Source: Sphingomonas panni
GTDB taxonomy: Bacteria; Pseudomonadota; Alphaproteobacteria; Sphingomonadales; Sphingomonadaceae
Reading direction: 5' to 3'
NCBI RefSeq assembly: GCF_022664435.1
Contig: NZ_JAKREU010000005.1
Span: forward strand, 186,001-250,000
DNA length: 64,000 nt
Positions 55,315 to 63,755 of this stretch are shown here, in pieces. The notes under the pieces are model-generated. The model did not search any database and was not told the origin of the DNA. It was given only the letters and a program-made list of their open reading frames with translations. The translations under genes were made by a program, and so were the position numbers. The first letter of the stretch is position 1; each line of letters begins with the position of its first letter.

Positions 55315-56264
55315 ACCGCGATCCGCCGGAACACGTGCTGCGGCAGATCGCCACGGCCCGTCGTCTCGAATGGTGGACGATAGGCTGGATGACGAGCATC
55401 ATCGCGATCATGTGGCTGGCGATGGGTTCCAGTCAGGCGATGAAGACGGCGCTCGTCGAGGACGTCCTGAGCCTCGTTCCCGCGGTGGCGTTCCTCGTCG
55501 CCCTACGCTTCGAAGGCCGTAGGCCGACCACGGCGTTTCCATTCGGCTTCGACCGGGTACAAAGCCTCTCGTCATTGATAGCGGCGGTCGCCCTCTGCGG
55601 CGTCGGTGCGGTCCTCATATCCGATTCCGCCGCTTCGCTCGCTTCTGGGGAGCACCCAACGATGCCGCCGGTCCGGATCATCGGGTTCGACGTCTGGCAG
55701 GGCTGGGTCATGATCGCCGGCCTGCTGTACTCGATCGTGCCTCCGGTGATACTCGGCAGGCTCAAGTTGCCGATCGCTCGCAGGCTGCAGGACGAGGTGC
55801 TCAACACGGACGCCATGATGCAGAAGGCGGACTGGATGACGGGCGTGACCGGGGTCGCCGGCGTGATGGGGGTGGGCTTGGGCTACTGGTGGACGGACGC
55901 GGCTGCCGGCGCACTGATCTCCGTCAGCATCCTGAAGGACGGCATCACGTCGGTGCGCGTCGCGACGGCCGAACTGGTCGACGGCACCCCGCGCCGCCTG
56001 GGACGGACCGAACTCGCAGAGGACGCGCGGCGGCTGCGCGAGGGACTGGCCGAACTGTGTCCCGGCTGCACCGTCCGCCTACGCGCCACCGGTCGCTACA
56101 TCCATGCCGAAGTGATGGGTCCGATCCCGGACCGCGTCCCTTCCCGCGACGAGGCGTGGCGCGGCGACCCGGATCGAGCATGGAGATTGGCGCAGGTCAG
56201 CTTCGTCCCCGAAACCGGCCAGGGGGCGGAAGCCGTTCCGGTGCCGCACGTCCGAAGCACCTGA
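55311..56264 (+). CDS. Cation diffusion facilitator (CDF)-like transporter
   Basis: 317 residues with about six membrane helices. FPFGFDRVQSLSSLIAAVAL matches the CDF helix II-III region (FxFGxxR), and NTDAMMQKADWMTGVTGVAG carries the second metal-site Asp pattern. CDF proteins export divalent metals in exchange for protons. The TTG start has AAGGAG eight bases upstream and overlaps the previous stop. Confidence 0.85.
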   Translation: MNRDPPEHVLRQIATARRLEWWTIGWMTSIIAIMWLAMGSSQAMKTALVEDVLSLVPAVAFLVALRFEGRRPTTAFPFGFDRVQSLSSLIAAVALCGVGAVLISDSAASLASGEHPTMPPVRIIGFDVWQGWVMIAGLLYSIVPPVILGRLKLPIARRLQDEVLNTDAMMQKADWMTGVTGVAGVMGVGLGYWWTDAAAGALISVSILKDGITSVRVATAELVDGTPRRLGRTELAEDARRLREGLAELCPGCTVRLRATGRYIHAEVMGPIPDRVPSRDEAWRGDPDRAWRLAQVSFVPETGQGAEAVPVPHVRST

Positions 56265-56397
56265 ACGGCCGTCCGGGAACATGCCCATGGGAGCAACGGT
56301 CTCATGGCAAGGGGTCCGATGGAACCGGGTTCCAGGAGAAGACCCGCGTCGAGGACGGACGCTGGTCGAAGCGTCGTCCGTCCCGGCCGAACATCGC

Positions 56398-56568
56398 TCA
56401 CCCGGAGGTGAGGATGCAGTACGAGAGCACCGGAACGCCGATAAGGAGGATCAGCGACGCCGTGGTGGGATCCACGACGCCGAAACCGTCCCTCCAACCC
56501 TTCCGAACTTCCCCTTCGTGATTATCGTCCGGCGACGCACGACGCCCCCCGTCCTGATGGTTCTGCAT
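56398..56568 (-). CDS. Small protein with C-terminal membrane helix
   Basis: 56 residues: polar N-terminal part, then one helix (TASLILLIGVPVLSYCIL) at the C-terminus. The ATG is preceded by GGGAACGATC, and the segment GCGGATGCC before it resembles the one before the rnk start. It lies 99 nt downstream of the 56667-56732 mini-ORF. Function unknown. Confidence 0.5.
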   Translation of the reverse strand: MQNHQDGGRRASPDDNHEGEVRKGWRDGFGVVDPTTASLILLIGVPVLSYCILTSG

Positions 56569-56666
56569 GATCGTTCCCGCTGGCATCCGCTGGCGAACAC
56601 CCTCGGCGTCCGCTTCGACAAGTCGGCCTGTTCCCGAACCGGACGGACTCGGCCGTCGGGTCCGGG

Positions 56667-56732
56667 CTACGGACGTGCGGCGAGTTGGCCCGCGTGCAGG
56701 CGGAAGCGGCTGAAGGTCTCGCATCCGATCAT
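56667..56732 (-). CDS. 21-residue mini-ORF with HAGQL motif, copy 2
   Basis: 66-nt ATG-to-TAG frame ending TFSRFRLHAGQLAARP. Upstream are TTGACC, 16 nt, TACATT, then 7 nt to the ATG, a good sigma-70-like promoter that would yield a leaderless message. Copies 1 and 3 have the same length and promoter spacing. The TAG is followed by CCCGGAC in copies 1 and 2. Confidence 0.52.
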   Translation of the reverse strand: MIGCETFSRFRLHAGQLAARP

Positions 56733-56850
56733 GGGGCTGAATGTAGAGTATGGTCCCAGCCGGTCAATCGTCGATCGGGAATTTCGCCGAATGGATATTG
56801 AAGCGCCGTCCGAAACACCCTAGATCCGTCGTGCGGGCCGGGCCCCTCTG

Positions 56851-56873
56851 ACGATCTCGTCTCACGAGATCGT
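56851..56873. promoter_or_regulatory. Perfect 10-bp inverted repeat
   Basis: ACGATCTCGT-CTC-ACGAGATCGT, about 100 nt before the YdcH-like gene. The 3-nt loop is tight for an RNA hairpin; a dimeric repressor site is as likely as a terminator. No T-run follows on either strand. Confidence 0.6.
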
Positions 56874-56970
56874 GATGTCGGACCGCATCGGGTTGATCTC
56901 GATCGTGGCCTGGCCTCCTGCCTCCCGTCGTCTTCGACCCGATCTCCATGTTCTTCGACGGAGAGAGGCA

Positions 56971-57144
56971 GTGCATACCGACTTCTACAGGATGACCCGG
57001 CTCCACCAGCGGCTAAATGAACACATCCGTGCCGAAGCAGACCGGCGGGTTCCGGATCCGCTGGACCTGTTCCGGATGCGCCGGCTGCGCCAACGCGTGA
57101 AGAACCGTCTTCGCGGCCTCGTCATGACGCCCTCCCCGGCCTGA
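56971..57144 (+). CDS. YdcH/DUF465-family small protein
   Basis: 57 residues from a GTG with GGAGAG upstream. HTDFYRMTRLHQRLNEHIR followed by DPLDLFRMRRLRQRVKNRL is the DUF465 layout (helical hairpin, KKxRLxLKD-like end). Conserved but uncharacterised cytoplasmic proteins. Confidence 0.72.
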   Translation: MHTDFYRMTRLHQRLNEHIRAEADRRVPDPLDLFRMRRLRQRVKNRLRGLVMTPSPA

Positions 57145-57206
57145 CGTCGGCCGGCATGACGCCTCGCGTCGCTTCGACCATCCCCTGATACAGATCGGAA
57201 ACCGCA

Positions 57207-57650
57207 ATGCCGCTACTGGCTACCTTCGCGACCATCGTCGCCCTCGCGGCCGGAACCGCTCCGCAGCACGTCGTCACCATACGGCATGCCGCAGCAGGTT
57301 CGGCGCGCGTCGAATACCGTGCCACGCCTTCGATCCGCTACCGACAGCTGGGAGCGGTCGCACCCGGCGGACGCCCCTCGACCCTGCGTTGCTCCTGGTC
57401 GGCGGACCTGATCGTCGATCGGGTCGCTACGCTCGACGCAGGCACGATGCTTTCCCGCAGCTTCGTTCGGAGGGGCATCGTCGACGGAAGCCGACCCGGA
57501 TGGTGCGGCAGCAGCCGCGCCGTCATCGAAGGGGAGGCGGGCAAGCGCATCGGATCGACCGACCGCCACGTACAGGCGGCGGCCGCTGCCGATCGACCCG
57601 TACTCATAGCCGAACTGGACCGGTCCGGCCCGCCCTCGCCCGCGCGGTAG
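57207..57650 (+). CDS. Secreted hypothetical protein
   Basis: 147 residues with a signal peptide (MPLLATFATIVALAAGTA). The mature part has two cysteines (TLRCSWSADL, GWCGSSRAVI), suggesting one disulfide, and a polar C-terminus. No family recognised. It precedes the TerC gene by about 95 nt. Confidence 0.65.
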   Translation: MPLLATFATIVALAAGTAPQHVVTIRHAAAGSARVEYRATPSIRYRQLGAVAPGGRPSTLRCSWSADLIVDRVATLDAGTMLSRSFVRRGIVDGSRPGWCGSSRAVIEGEAGKRIGSTDRHVQAAAAADRPVLIAELDRSGPPSPAR

Positions 57651-57743
57651 CCGAATTCGACCTCGGACCGTCGTCGGCGAAGATCCGAGGTCGTTGCGAC
57701 CCACCGCCCGACACTTTGCGAACCCGTCCTGGAAGGACGCTTC

Positions 57744-58721
57744 ATGGAAATGCTCTCGGGACTGTTCCTGGGCACCCCGATATGGATGTGGCTGACGTTC
57801 CTCGGCGTCGTCGCGGCTCTGCTCGTCCTGGACCTCGGGGTCCTGCACCGCAAGCAACGCGAGATCGGCGTACGCGAAAGCCTCGTCCTGTCCGCGGGTT
57901 ACATCACGCTGGGTCTGGCCTTCGGCGGCTGGATCTGGTGGTACGTCGGCCCGGCCGCCGGTCTGGACTACGTGACCGGCTTCGTGATCGAGAAGAGCCT
58001 GGCGATGGACAACGTGTTCGTCATCGCGATGATCTTCGGCTACTTCGCCATCCCGCGCATCCACCAGCATCGCGTGCTGTTCTGGGGCATCCTCGGCGTG
58101 ATCGTGCTCCGCGCGTTCATGATCGGGTTCGGAACGGCGCTGGTCGACCGGTTCGAATGGGTCCTCTACGTCTTCGCGGCCTTCCTGATGTTCACCGGCG
58201 TCAAGATGTGGCGTTCGGCGGAAGGCGAAGAGGACGTCGCGAACTCGCACGTGCTCCGTTGGGTGCGAAGCCGCCTGCCCGTCACCGATCGGCTGCACGG
58301 CGATCGATTCTGGATCAAACGGCGGGATGCAGCGAGCGGCCGGATGCGGCGGGTGGCGACGCCGCTGCTGCTGGCGCTCGTCATGATCGAGTGCGCCGAC
58401 GTGATCTTCGCCGTGGACTCCGTGCCGGCGATCTTCGCCATCACGACCGATCCGTTCGTCGTCTACACGTCGAACATCTTCGCCATCCTCGGCCTGCGTG
58501 CGCTCTACTTCGCTCTCGCGGCGATGGTCGATCGCTTCGCCTACCTCAAGTACGCTCTTGCGGCGCTGCTCGTCTTCATCGGATCGAAGGTCTTCGTTGC
58601 GGATCTGTTCGGCATGGAGAAGTTTCCCCCAGTCACCTCCCTCGGCATCACGGTGGCGATACTCGCCATCGGCGTGACGTGGTCCCTCTGGAGGACGCGG
58701 GAAGCCGGACGGATCCGGTGA
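57744..58721 (+). CDS. TerC/Alx-family membrane protein
   Basis: 325 residues with about nine helices. Family landmarks are GFVIEKSLAMDNVFVIAMIF, a MIECADVIFAVDSVPAIFAI stretch and SNIFAILGLRALYFAL with the conserved acidic residues. TerC/Alx proteins are linked to manganese export, tellurite resistance and alkaline response. The family is often preceded by a yybP-ykoY riboswitch; I could not recognise one in the 94-nt leader. Confidence 0.93.
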   Translation: MEMLSGLFLGTPIWMWLTFLGVVAALLVLDLGVLHRKQREIGVRESLVLSAGYITLGLAFGGWIWWYVGPAAGLDYVTGFVIEKSLAMDNVFVIAMIFGYFAIPRIHQHRVLFWGILGVIVLRAFMIGFGTALVDRFEWVLYVFAAFLMFTGVKMWRSAEGEEDVANSHVLRWVRSRLPVTDRLHGDRFWIKRRDAASGRMRRVATPLLLALVMIECADVIFAVDSVPAIFAITTDPFVVYTSNIFAILGLRALYFALAAMVDRFAYLKYALAALLVFIGSKVFVADLFGMEKFPPVTSLGITVAILAIGVTWSLWRTREAGRIR

Positions 58722-58795
58722 ACCGGTGACGATGACGACCGCACGGCGCATCGATGGCTGGCGGCAGGCATTCCGCCGAGTCCGCATGCCCGACA

Positions 58796-59353
58796 TCAGT
58801 CCTCGATCGAAGCGGCGATCGTCCGTTCGCTACGAACGATCGCCGCCGACGCAGGAATCGAAGCGGGACGAAGAAGCGCTCGATCGGCAGTCCGTCGCGA
58901 GAACAAGAAGGTCCGCGATGCGTCGGCGTCTCGGACGAGCACCGACCGGACGGGAGCATCCTTGCGATCGAAGCGCATCTTCATGGCGTTCCGCGACGGA
59001 TCGACGACGAGTCGCGTGCCGTCCGACACGCCGACGTAGAAGGATGGAACAGCGGCAAGCCCGCCGTTGTCGGTGGTGAGCCGGTAGGGCACCGATCGGC
59101 CGCCCATCACCAGTCGATCTGCTTCGAACGTGATGGAACCGCAGCATCGACTGACGTAGACGCCTTCGGCGAGCGCGGTCGGGGGGGGGGAATCGATGAC
59201 GAAGAACGTCGATATCCCCATGCACGCAGCACCCAGCCCGGCGACGCAGATCATAGCCCAGCGCCGGGAGGTCTCGATCACGTCCCTGGTCAGCGCCCGC
59301 AGCCCTCCTGGTCGTGTTCTCGACGAAAGGCGCTCAACGACGTCCGCAGGCAT
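58796..59353 (-). CDS. Membrane-anchored hypothetical protein
   Basis: 185 residues. One helix near residues 33-53 (AMICVAGLGAACMGISTFFV) after a basic N-terminus; the rest is predicted outside the inner membrane (YVSRCCGSITFEADRLVMGG, VPSFYVGVSDGTRLVVDPS). No family recognised. Converges on terC. Confidence 0.65.
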   Translation of the reverse strand: MPADVVERLSSRTRPGGLRALTRDVIETSRRWAMICVAGLGAACMGISTFFVIDSPPPTALAEGVYVSRCCGSITFEADRLVMGGRSVPYRLTTDNGGLAAVPSFYVGVSDGTRLVVDPSRNAMKMRFDRKDAPVRSVLVRDADASRTFLFSRRTADRALLRPASIPASAAIVRSERTIAASIED

Positions 59354-59573
59354 CGGCAGACGTCGTCGGCACGTCGGCCCCGTCTCGCATCGCGGACTTG
59401 GCCGATCAGAACGGGACGGGATCGTTCAGGCGCGGTGTCGAGTTCGTCCATTGGCGAACCTCCGTCCGCATCGGATGCGCCGCGCCGGAGGGGAACGTGG
59501 ACCGGCGACGCGCGCCGGTCCGGCGCGAGGTCGACGACGCCCACCCTGCTCGGTACGAAGCGGATCGTCCGGA

Positions 59574-59984
59574 TCAGGCCGACTTCTGCCGTACCTTCAC
59601 GATGACCAGTCGACGCTCGTTCCCCTCCCTGTCCGGCCAGAGGATGGACTGTCCCTCGCGCAGACCGATCAGGCCCGCGCCGACGGGCGTGAGGATGGAG
59701 ATCCGACCGGCGGAGATGTCTGCTTCGGACGGGTAGACGAGCTTCACGGTCCGCTGCGCGCCGCTTCCCTCGTCCACGAATTCGACGAGCGCGTCCATGG
59801 TCACGACGTCCGAAGGGATGCTCGCGGCCGGGTGGAGCTTCGCTCGGGCGGTCTCGCGAAGCAGGAGCATGCTGACCTGGGGGGAGCGGTGCTCGTTCCC
59901 GAGCGCCAGGTCGGAGAGCTTGTCCGCCTCTTCCTCGATCATGTGTATCTGGGGCCGTGTGGCCGCCGCTCTCGTTGCATTCAT
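59574..59984 (-). CDS. rnk: Rnk-like nucleoside diphosphate kinase regulator (GreA/GreB family)
   Basis: 136 residues. The C-terminal GreA/GreB-like domain is clear: VKLVYPSEADISAGRISILTPVGAGLIGL and GQSILWP. A short N-terminal part lacks the long GreA coiled coil, as in Rnk. Rnk-type proteins bind RNA polymerase. AGGAG eight bases before the ATG at 59984 makes this start firm. It is 95 nt downstream of the third mini-ORF. Confidence 0.9.
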   Translation of the reverse strand: MNATRAAATRPQIHMIEEEADKLSDLALGNEHRSPQVSMLLLRETARAKLHPAASIPSDVVTMDALVEFVDEGSGAQRTVKLVYPSEADISAGRISILTPVGAGLIGLREGQSILWPDREGNERRLVIVKVRQKSA

Positions 59985-60078
59985 GGTGATCTCCTGGGCA
60001 TCCGCCTCCAAGGGCGGCGACGTTCATCGACGTATCGGGCCCCGAGCTCTTCGGGACATGCCGTAGGAGAGCCCGGGG

Positions 60079-60144
60079 CTAGTCGCCCGCGAGAAGTTGT
60101 CCCGCATGGAGACGGCGTCGGAGATGGCGCACGCGAGGCTGCAT
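60079..60144 (-). CDS. 21-residue mini-ORF with HAGQL motif, copy 3 (rnk leader)
   Basis: 66-nt ATG-to-TAG frame ending RRRLHAGQLLAGD. Preceded by TTGACA, 17 nt, CATCAT, 7 nt, ATG, so the transcript may start at the ATG. It lies in the leader of rnk. Between them CCGCC/GGCGG forms a small hairpin just before the rnk ribosome binding site. Confidence 0.52.
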   Translation of the reverse strand: MQPRVRHLRRRLHAGQLLAGD

Positions 60145-60256
60145 TCTTGGCATGATGTCTCTCGCGCGCCCGCGTGTCAAACGCATCGCGTCCCGCCCCT
60201 CCCGCCGACGTCCGGTGCTCCATCCGGCGGGGAACGGGCGTCGAATACGTGCCGCC

Positions 60257-60970
60257 TCATCCGGAGACCTCGTCCGGACCGTCTCCTGCCGGGCCGACGT
60301 CGTAGCGACCGTGCTCCGACCGCCAGAAGCGCAACGGTCGCATGGGGTCGGCCACCCGACCCGCTTCGTGCGCGGCTCGTTCGGCCGCCAGCACGCTCGC
60401 CATGATCCGGGTCGCGACTGCGAACGGTCCGTCCCGATCCACCAGTTCGGCCCAGCCGCGGTACTCGCGCTCCTGCCACCGAACCCAGTCCCAGATCCGG
60501 ACCGCCTCCTCGACGGAACGCGCGCCGAGGACCATGAACCGCCGACCAGCCCGTCTGGCCTCGATGCGCCCCATTCCGTCCTTCACGACGAGCCGCATCC
60601 GTACGACGTCCGCTCCGGGAGGGCGCCTCGACGTTCCCGCGCGCCGCGGCGCGCTCGATCGCTCGGCCATACGGGGGCCGTCGGACGCCGCTAGGATCTC
60701 CGCGTCGAGTACGCCGTCTAGAAACCGCGCGCCGAGCAGATCCGCCATCCGCCCCCACCAACGAAGATGCCGCCGCCGCGAGAACAGTCTCCTGTAGACC
60801 GTTCTGGCGACCTCCCGATCGGTGAACGGATGGCTCCAGACGTCCTGCGTGGCGAAGCCCTCGTCGCAGCCGGCACGAACGCGCACGATCGCGACCTCGG
60901 CGGACTTTCGCATCGGGCGCAAGTGGAGAAGGTAGGCGGCGTCGTCGGACGGATCGGCATCCTCGATCAC
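60257..60970 (-). CDS. Hypothetical protein
   Basis: 237 residues, rich in Arg and Trp (SRRRHLRWWGRMADLLGARF, WDWVRWQEREYRGWAELV). No membrane segment or recognised domain. It starts 33 nt after the exonuclease-like gene on the same strand, so it is the last gene of a three-gene unit. Function unknown. Confidence 0.65.
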   Translation of the reverse strand: MIEDADPSDDAAYLLHLRPMRKSAEVAIVRVRAGCDEGFATQDVWSHPFTDREVARTVYRRLFSRRRHLRWWGRMADLLGARFLDGVLDAEILAASDGPRMAERSSAPRRAGTSRRPPGADVVRMRLVVKDGMGRIEARRAGRRFMVLGARSVEEAVRIWDWVRWQEREYRGWAELVDRDGPFAVATRIMASVLAAERAAHEAGRVADPMRPLRFWRSEHGRYDVGPAGDGPDEVSG

Positions 60971-61003
60971 GGGGTTCTCCTCGCTGCGGTCGATGGCCCG
61001 CCG

Positions 61004-61897
61004 TCAGTCGGCGGCGTAGCGGCACGTCCAGTCCGTCCTGCGGAAATTCGGCCTGCCCCTTCCGGCGTAGACGTTGAGGGAGGCCCATTCGACCTCTTCG
61101 TCGAAGGCTTCCGTCGGCACCTCGGTCCACCATCGCCGCCGCGTCGCGTCCCAACGGTATCCGCGCGTCCTCAAGAGGTCCCCCGCCCCGAGCGGGGCAT
61201 GGTGCGCCTCGACGATCCACCCGGGACTGGCCGCCGTGGCGATCGCCCGCGCGAGGACCGTCGGACCGGTCTCCGGGGCGTGATCCAGCAGACGCAGGAG
61301 CGCCGAGACGTCGGCGTCCGCGTTGGAAGTCCCGTAGAACCAGCCCATCTGCGCCAACAGGCCGCGGAGACCAGTCCCGTCGAAGCCGAACGCGCCCCAA
61401 TCGACGTCGCGCATGCTGCAGATCCACGGTCGCCCGGCGGCGAGCGGCAGCCGCTTCTCGACGAAGGGACGATCGAAGCCGGCATCATGCGCCACGACGA
61501 AGTCGGCATCCAGGATCAGGCTCGTCGCCTCCGCTTCGCAGATCCGACGTCCGGCGACGGCGAACTCGTCATGACAGGTACGCTTTCCGATCCCAGGCAC
61601 GTGCTCTCCGGTATCCCCGAGCCAGCTGAAGGCAGGACCCGCGTGGGTGATCCGGCCCGACGCGTCCGCCCGGAAGCACTGCATCGAGAGTTCGCTCAAC
61701 GCATGTTGAAGATGATCGGAACCCGTGGTCCCGACGCGGACCGCGCAGCCGGAGACGCAACCCCCGTCGCGCGACGGCGAACCGCCGTAGCGCGAGATGG
61801 GACGCAGACGTCGCTGGACGCGGTAGTCCGGATGGCGCTCGAGAAGCATCGCCAGCGTCTCAGCCGACGTCGACCCGAACGCCGTGACCTTGCTCAC
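61004..61897 (-). CDS. DnaQ-like 3'-5' exonuclease homolog with altered catalytic motifs
   Basis: 297 residues from a GTG that overlaps the upstream stop (GTGA). The fold is that of the DnaQ/RNase T exonucleases: SELSMQCFRADASGRI, HDEFAVAGRRI, ADFVVAHDAGFDRPFVEKRL, then ADADVSALLRLLDH. The motif normally reading DxETTG is RVGTTG here, so both Exo I acids are gone, and the Exo III His appears replaced. The C-terminal ~100 residues (LRTRGYRWDATRRRWW) are a typical accessory part. Probably inactive as nuclease. Confidence 0.75.
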   Translation of the reverse strand: MSKVTAFGSTSAETLAMLLERHPDYRVQRRLRPISRYGGSPSRDGGCVSGCAVRVGTTGSDHLQHALSELSMQCFRADASGRITHAGPAFSWLGDTGEHVPGIGKRTCHDEFAVAGRRICEAEATSLILDADFVVAHDAGFDRPFVEKRLPLAAGRPWICSMRDVDWGAFGFDGTGLRGLLAQMGWFYGTSNADADVSALLRLLDHAPETGPTVLARAIATAASPGWIVEAHHAPLGAGDLLRTRGYRWDATRRRWWTEVPTEAFDEEVEWASLNVYAGRGRPNFRRTDWTCRYAAD

Positions 61898-62649
61898 TGT
61901 ACGAACCGCTGCTGGATCGAGATCGACAGACCCTTGGCCAGCACCGAGGACGGATCGCGAGCCACCTGCTCGAGCATGTCGGTCAGCGCGGGCGATACGA
62001 GCGCCTCCACCAGCGGCCGGCAGGCATCGAACCCTTCCACGATCTCCACGTCCGCAGGAGCGAGGCGTCCGTGCCGGCGCCGGATCCGCGTCTCCGCTTC
62101 GCTCCTGTCCACGGCGACGATCGCGTCGAAGGCATGCAACGAGCTCGTTTCCGAACCGCTCACGACGTAGGAGGTCCACAGACGCGGCCGAGCGCCCGCG
62201 GAACCGGAGCCGCAGTCCCCCTGCCCCACGTCCGGCGCGCCACGATCGTCGTGAGGTGCGAGGACTTCGTCATTCTCGTCCATGTCATCCTCGTCCTCGG
62301 CCATGAGATCGTCCAGCGCTCCCGGGTCCGCGTCCGTACCCAGCGCCAGACCATGGAGCAGGACCGCGCGAAGGCAATCGTCGCGGTCCAGGCACGCCTC
62401 CAGCGGCGTCCTTCCGTCGAAGAGGCGTCTGGGGGCCAGCATCCATGCCACGGGATCACCGTCCACGCCGTCGCGGGCGAACCTGGAGGCGCTCTCCGCC
62501 GCGACCAGCGCCAGCCGTACGAGCGCACGCCTGGTCGTGTGCACGATCTCGTCGCTCGCGAGGTCGCGTTCGAGCGGATCCTCGTAGGGTCGCGGCGCCG
62601 TCACGCCGCATTCGGTCGAGCCGCACGTCCCGATGAAGTCCATCCGCAT
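61894..62649 (-). CDS. MbcA/ParS/Xre-like protein with extended C-terminus
   Basis: 251 residues from the ATG with AGGAGAG upstream. Residues about 65-105 (VAWMLAPRRLFDGRTPLEAC then HGLALGTDADPG) resemble the MbcA/ParS/Xre antitoxin C-terminal domain. An acidic Asp/Glu stretch follows (MAEDEDDMDENDEV), then an uncharacterised domain (VEIVEGFDACRPLVEAL). No matching RES-type toxin is nearby. Coupled to the exonuclease-like gene. Confidence 0.6.
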   Translation of the reverse strand: MRMDFIGTCGSTECGVTAPRPYEDPLERDLASDEIVHTTRRALVRLALVAAESASRFARDGVDGDPVAWMLAPRRLFDGRTPLEACLDRDDCLRAVLLHGLALGTDADPGALDDLMAEDEDDMDENDEVLAPHDDRGAPDVGQGDCGSGSAGARPRLWTSYVVSGSETSSLHAFDAIVAVDRSEAETRIRRRHGRLAPADVEIVEGFDACRPLVEALVSPALTDMLEQVARDPSSVLAKGLSISIQQRFVQ

Positions 62650-63755
62650 AGCATCTCTCCTGCCGCGCCGGTCCGTCGTCGCCCGGTCGGCGGCTGCACC
62701 GGACAAGCACCAACATAGACATGATTAACAATAGTGCAATGTATTTTGCATCATTTATTTTTGAATAGTAACTTCCGGTGACGCGCGGTGCGGCATGCAT
62801 CCGCCGATCGGACGAAGCCTATGCGACGGGGGCGGTGTCCGCGCCGAGGCAGCCGGTCAGCCGGCCGGTGCTGTCGAGGTCGCGCGCAGGTGGCGGGCCG
62901 GCACGGCTTCGAGCGACCTCGCGAACCCCTCTCGGTCATCAGGACGCTGATGATCGCCCGCCTCGCGGTTCTCGCGAAGCCCGACGCGGTCGCGTCCCGG
63001 ACGCACGGTCGCTTCGTTGCCCGCGTCATCGGGTCGGACACGGTCGGTGCGCCGACCAGCTTCGACGCCGGGTCGTGCCGCAGCCGGCGGCGCGCCGTTC
63101 GAACCCCTTGCGTCGAAGCGGTCCATGCTCCGCACCCGGAAGGGCGAGACCGAATCGTCGGCTGCACGTCGCGCCTCGAAGCGGAGGCGGCCTCCCACAC
63201 GAGCGTCCGCGGAGAACACGGGATACGTTGTTCTGTTAAGGGTGACGTACGTGTCACCCCGGGGCGACATCGACGTCATCCGCGATCCCGACCGATCCGA
63301 CGCCCCCCATCGGGCCAGCAGGCGATCACGGCGATCGAGCAGGACCCGTTGGTTGCACAGCATGAGGATGTCACCAGCACCCGGTCCCGGCCTCTCCCCC
63401 GCCTGGCGCCGCACCGATCGGTCGACGGCGCGGACACCGTAGCATTCCGCGCGCATCCCCTACGGCCTCGCCATTCGTCCCGCACCCCGAGCACCCCTTG
63501 GTCCATGAGGACCGACCTGGTCCGGGCACGGATCAGACCCCCCGTGGATCCCGCCGCGCGGTCGCGCGGGGGAAACTCCCTGGAGGTACCGTCAGCGACG
63601 GGGCCGCCTTGAAGAAGGCGATCCGGTGGGAGCCGAACCCGGAAGATCGCAGCGTACTCCAGACGTCCCGATCGACCGGCGGTTCAGAGCCAATTGGATC
63701 AACGGAATATGAATTATCGTTTGGCGTAGCCCGCAGGTCGTCCTACATGTGATGC
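62650..63755. other. Long stretch without a convincing gene
   Basis: About 1.1 kb. It begins with an AT-rich segment (62718-62775) that probably holds the promoter of the 62649 gene. Several frames are open, the longest a 199-codon minus frame at 62857-63456, but none shows a domain or consistent coding pattern. A decayed gene cannot be excluded. Confidence 0.4.

Noticed and set aside
57651..57743. yybP-ykoY manganese riboswitch before terC
   Set aside because: The leader is short and I could not find the conserved riboswitch core.
57213..58796. 527-codon minus frame over the secreted protein and terC
   Set aside because: Low-complexity shadow of terC, which has clear family motifs on the plus strand.
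62857..63456. 199-codon minus-strand ORF
   Set aside because: No domain, signal peptide or neighbour support; resembles other GC-driven open frames.
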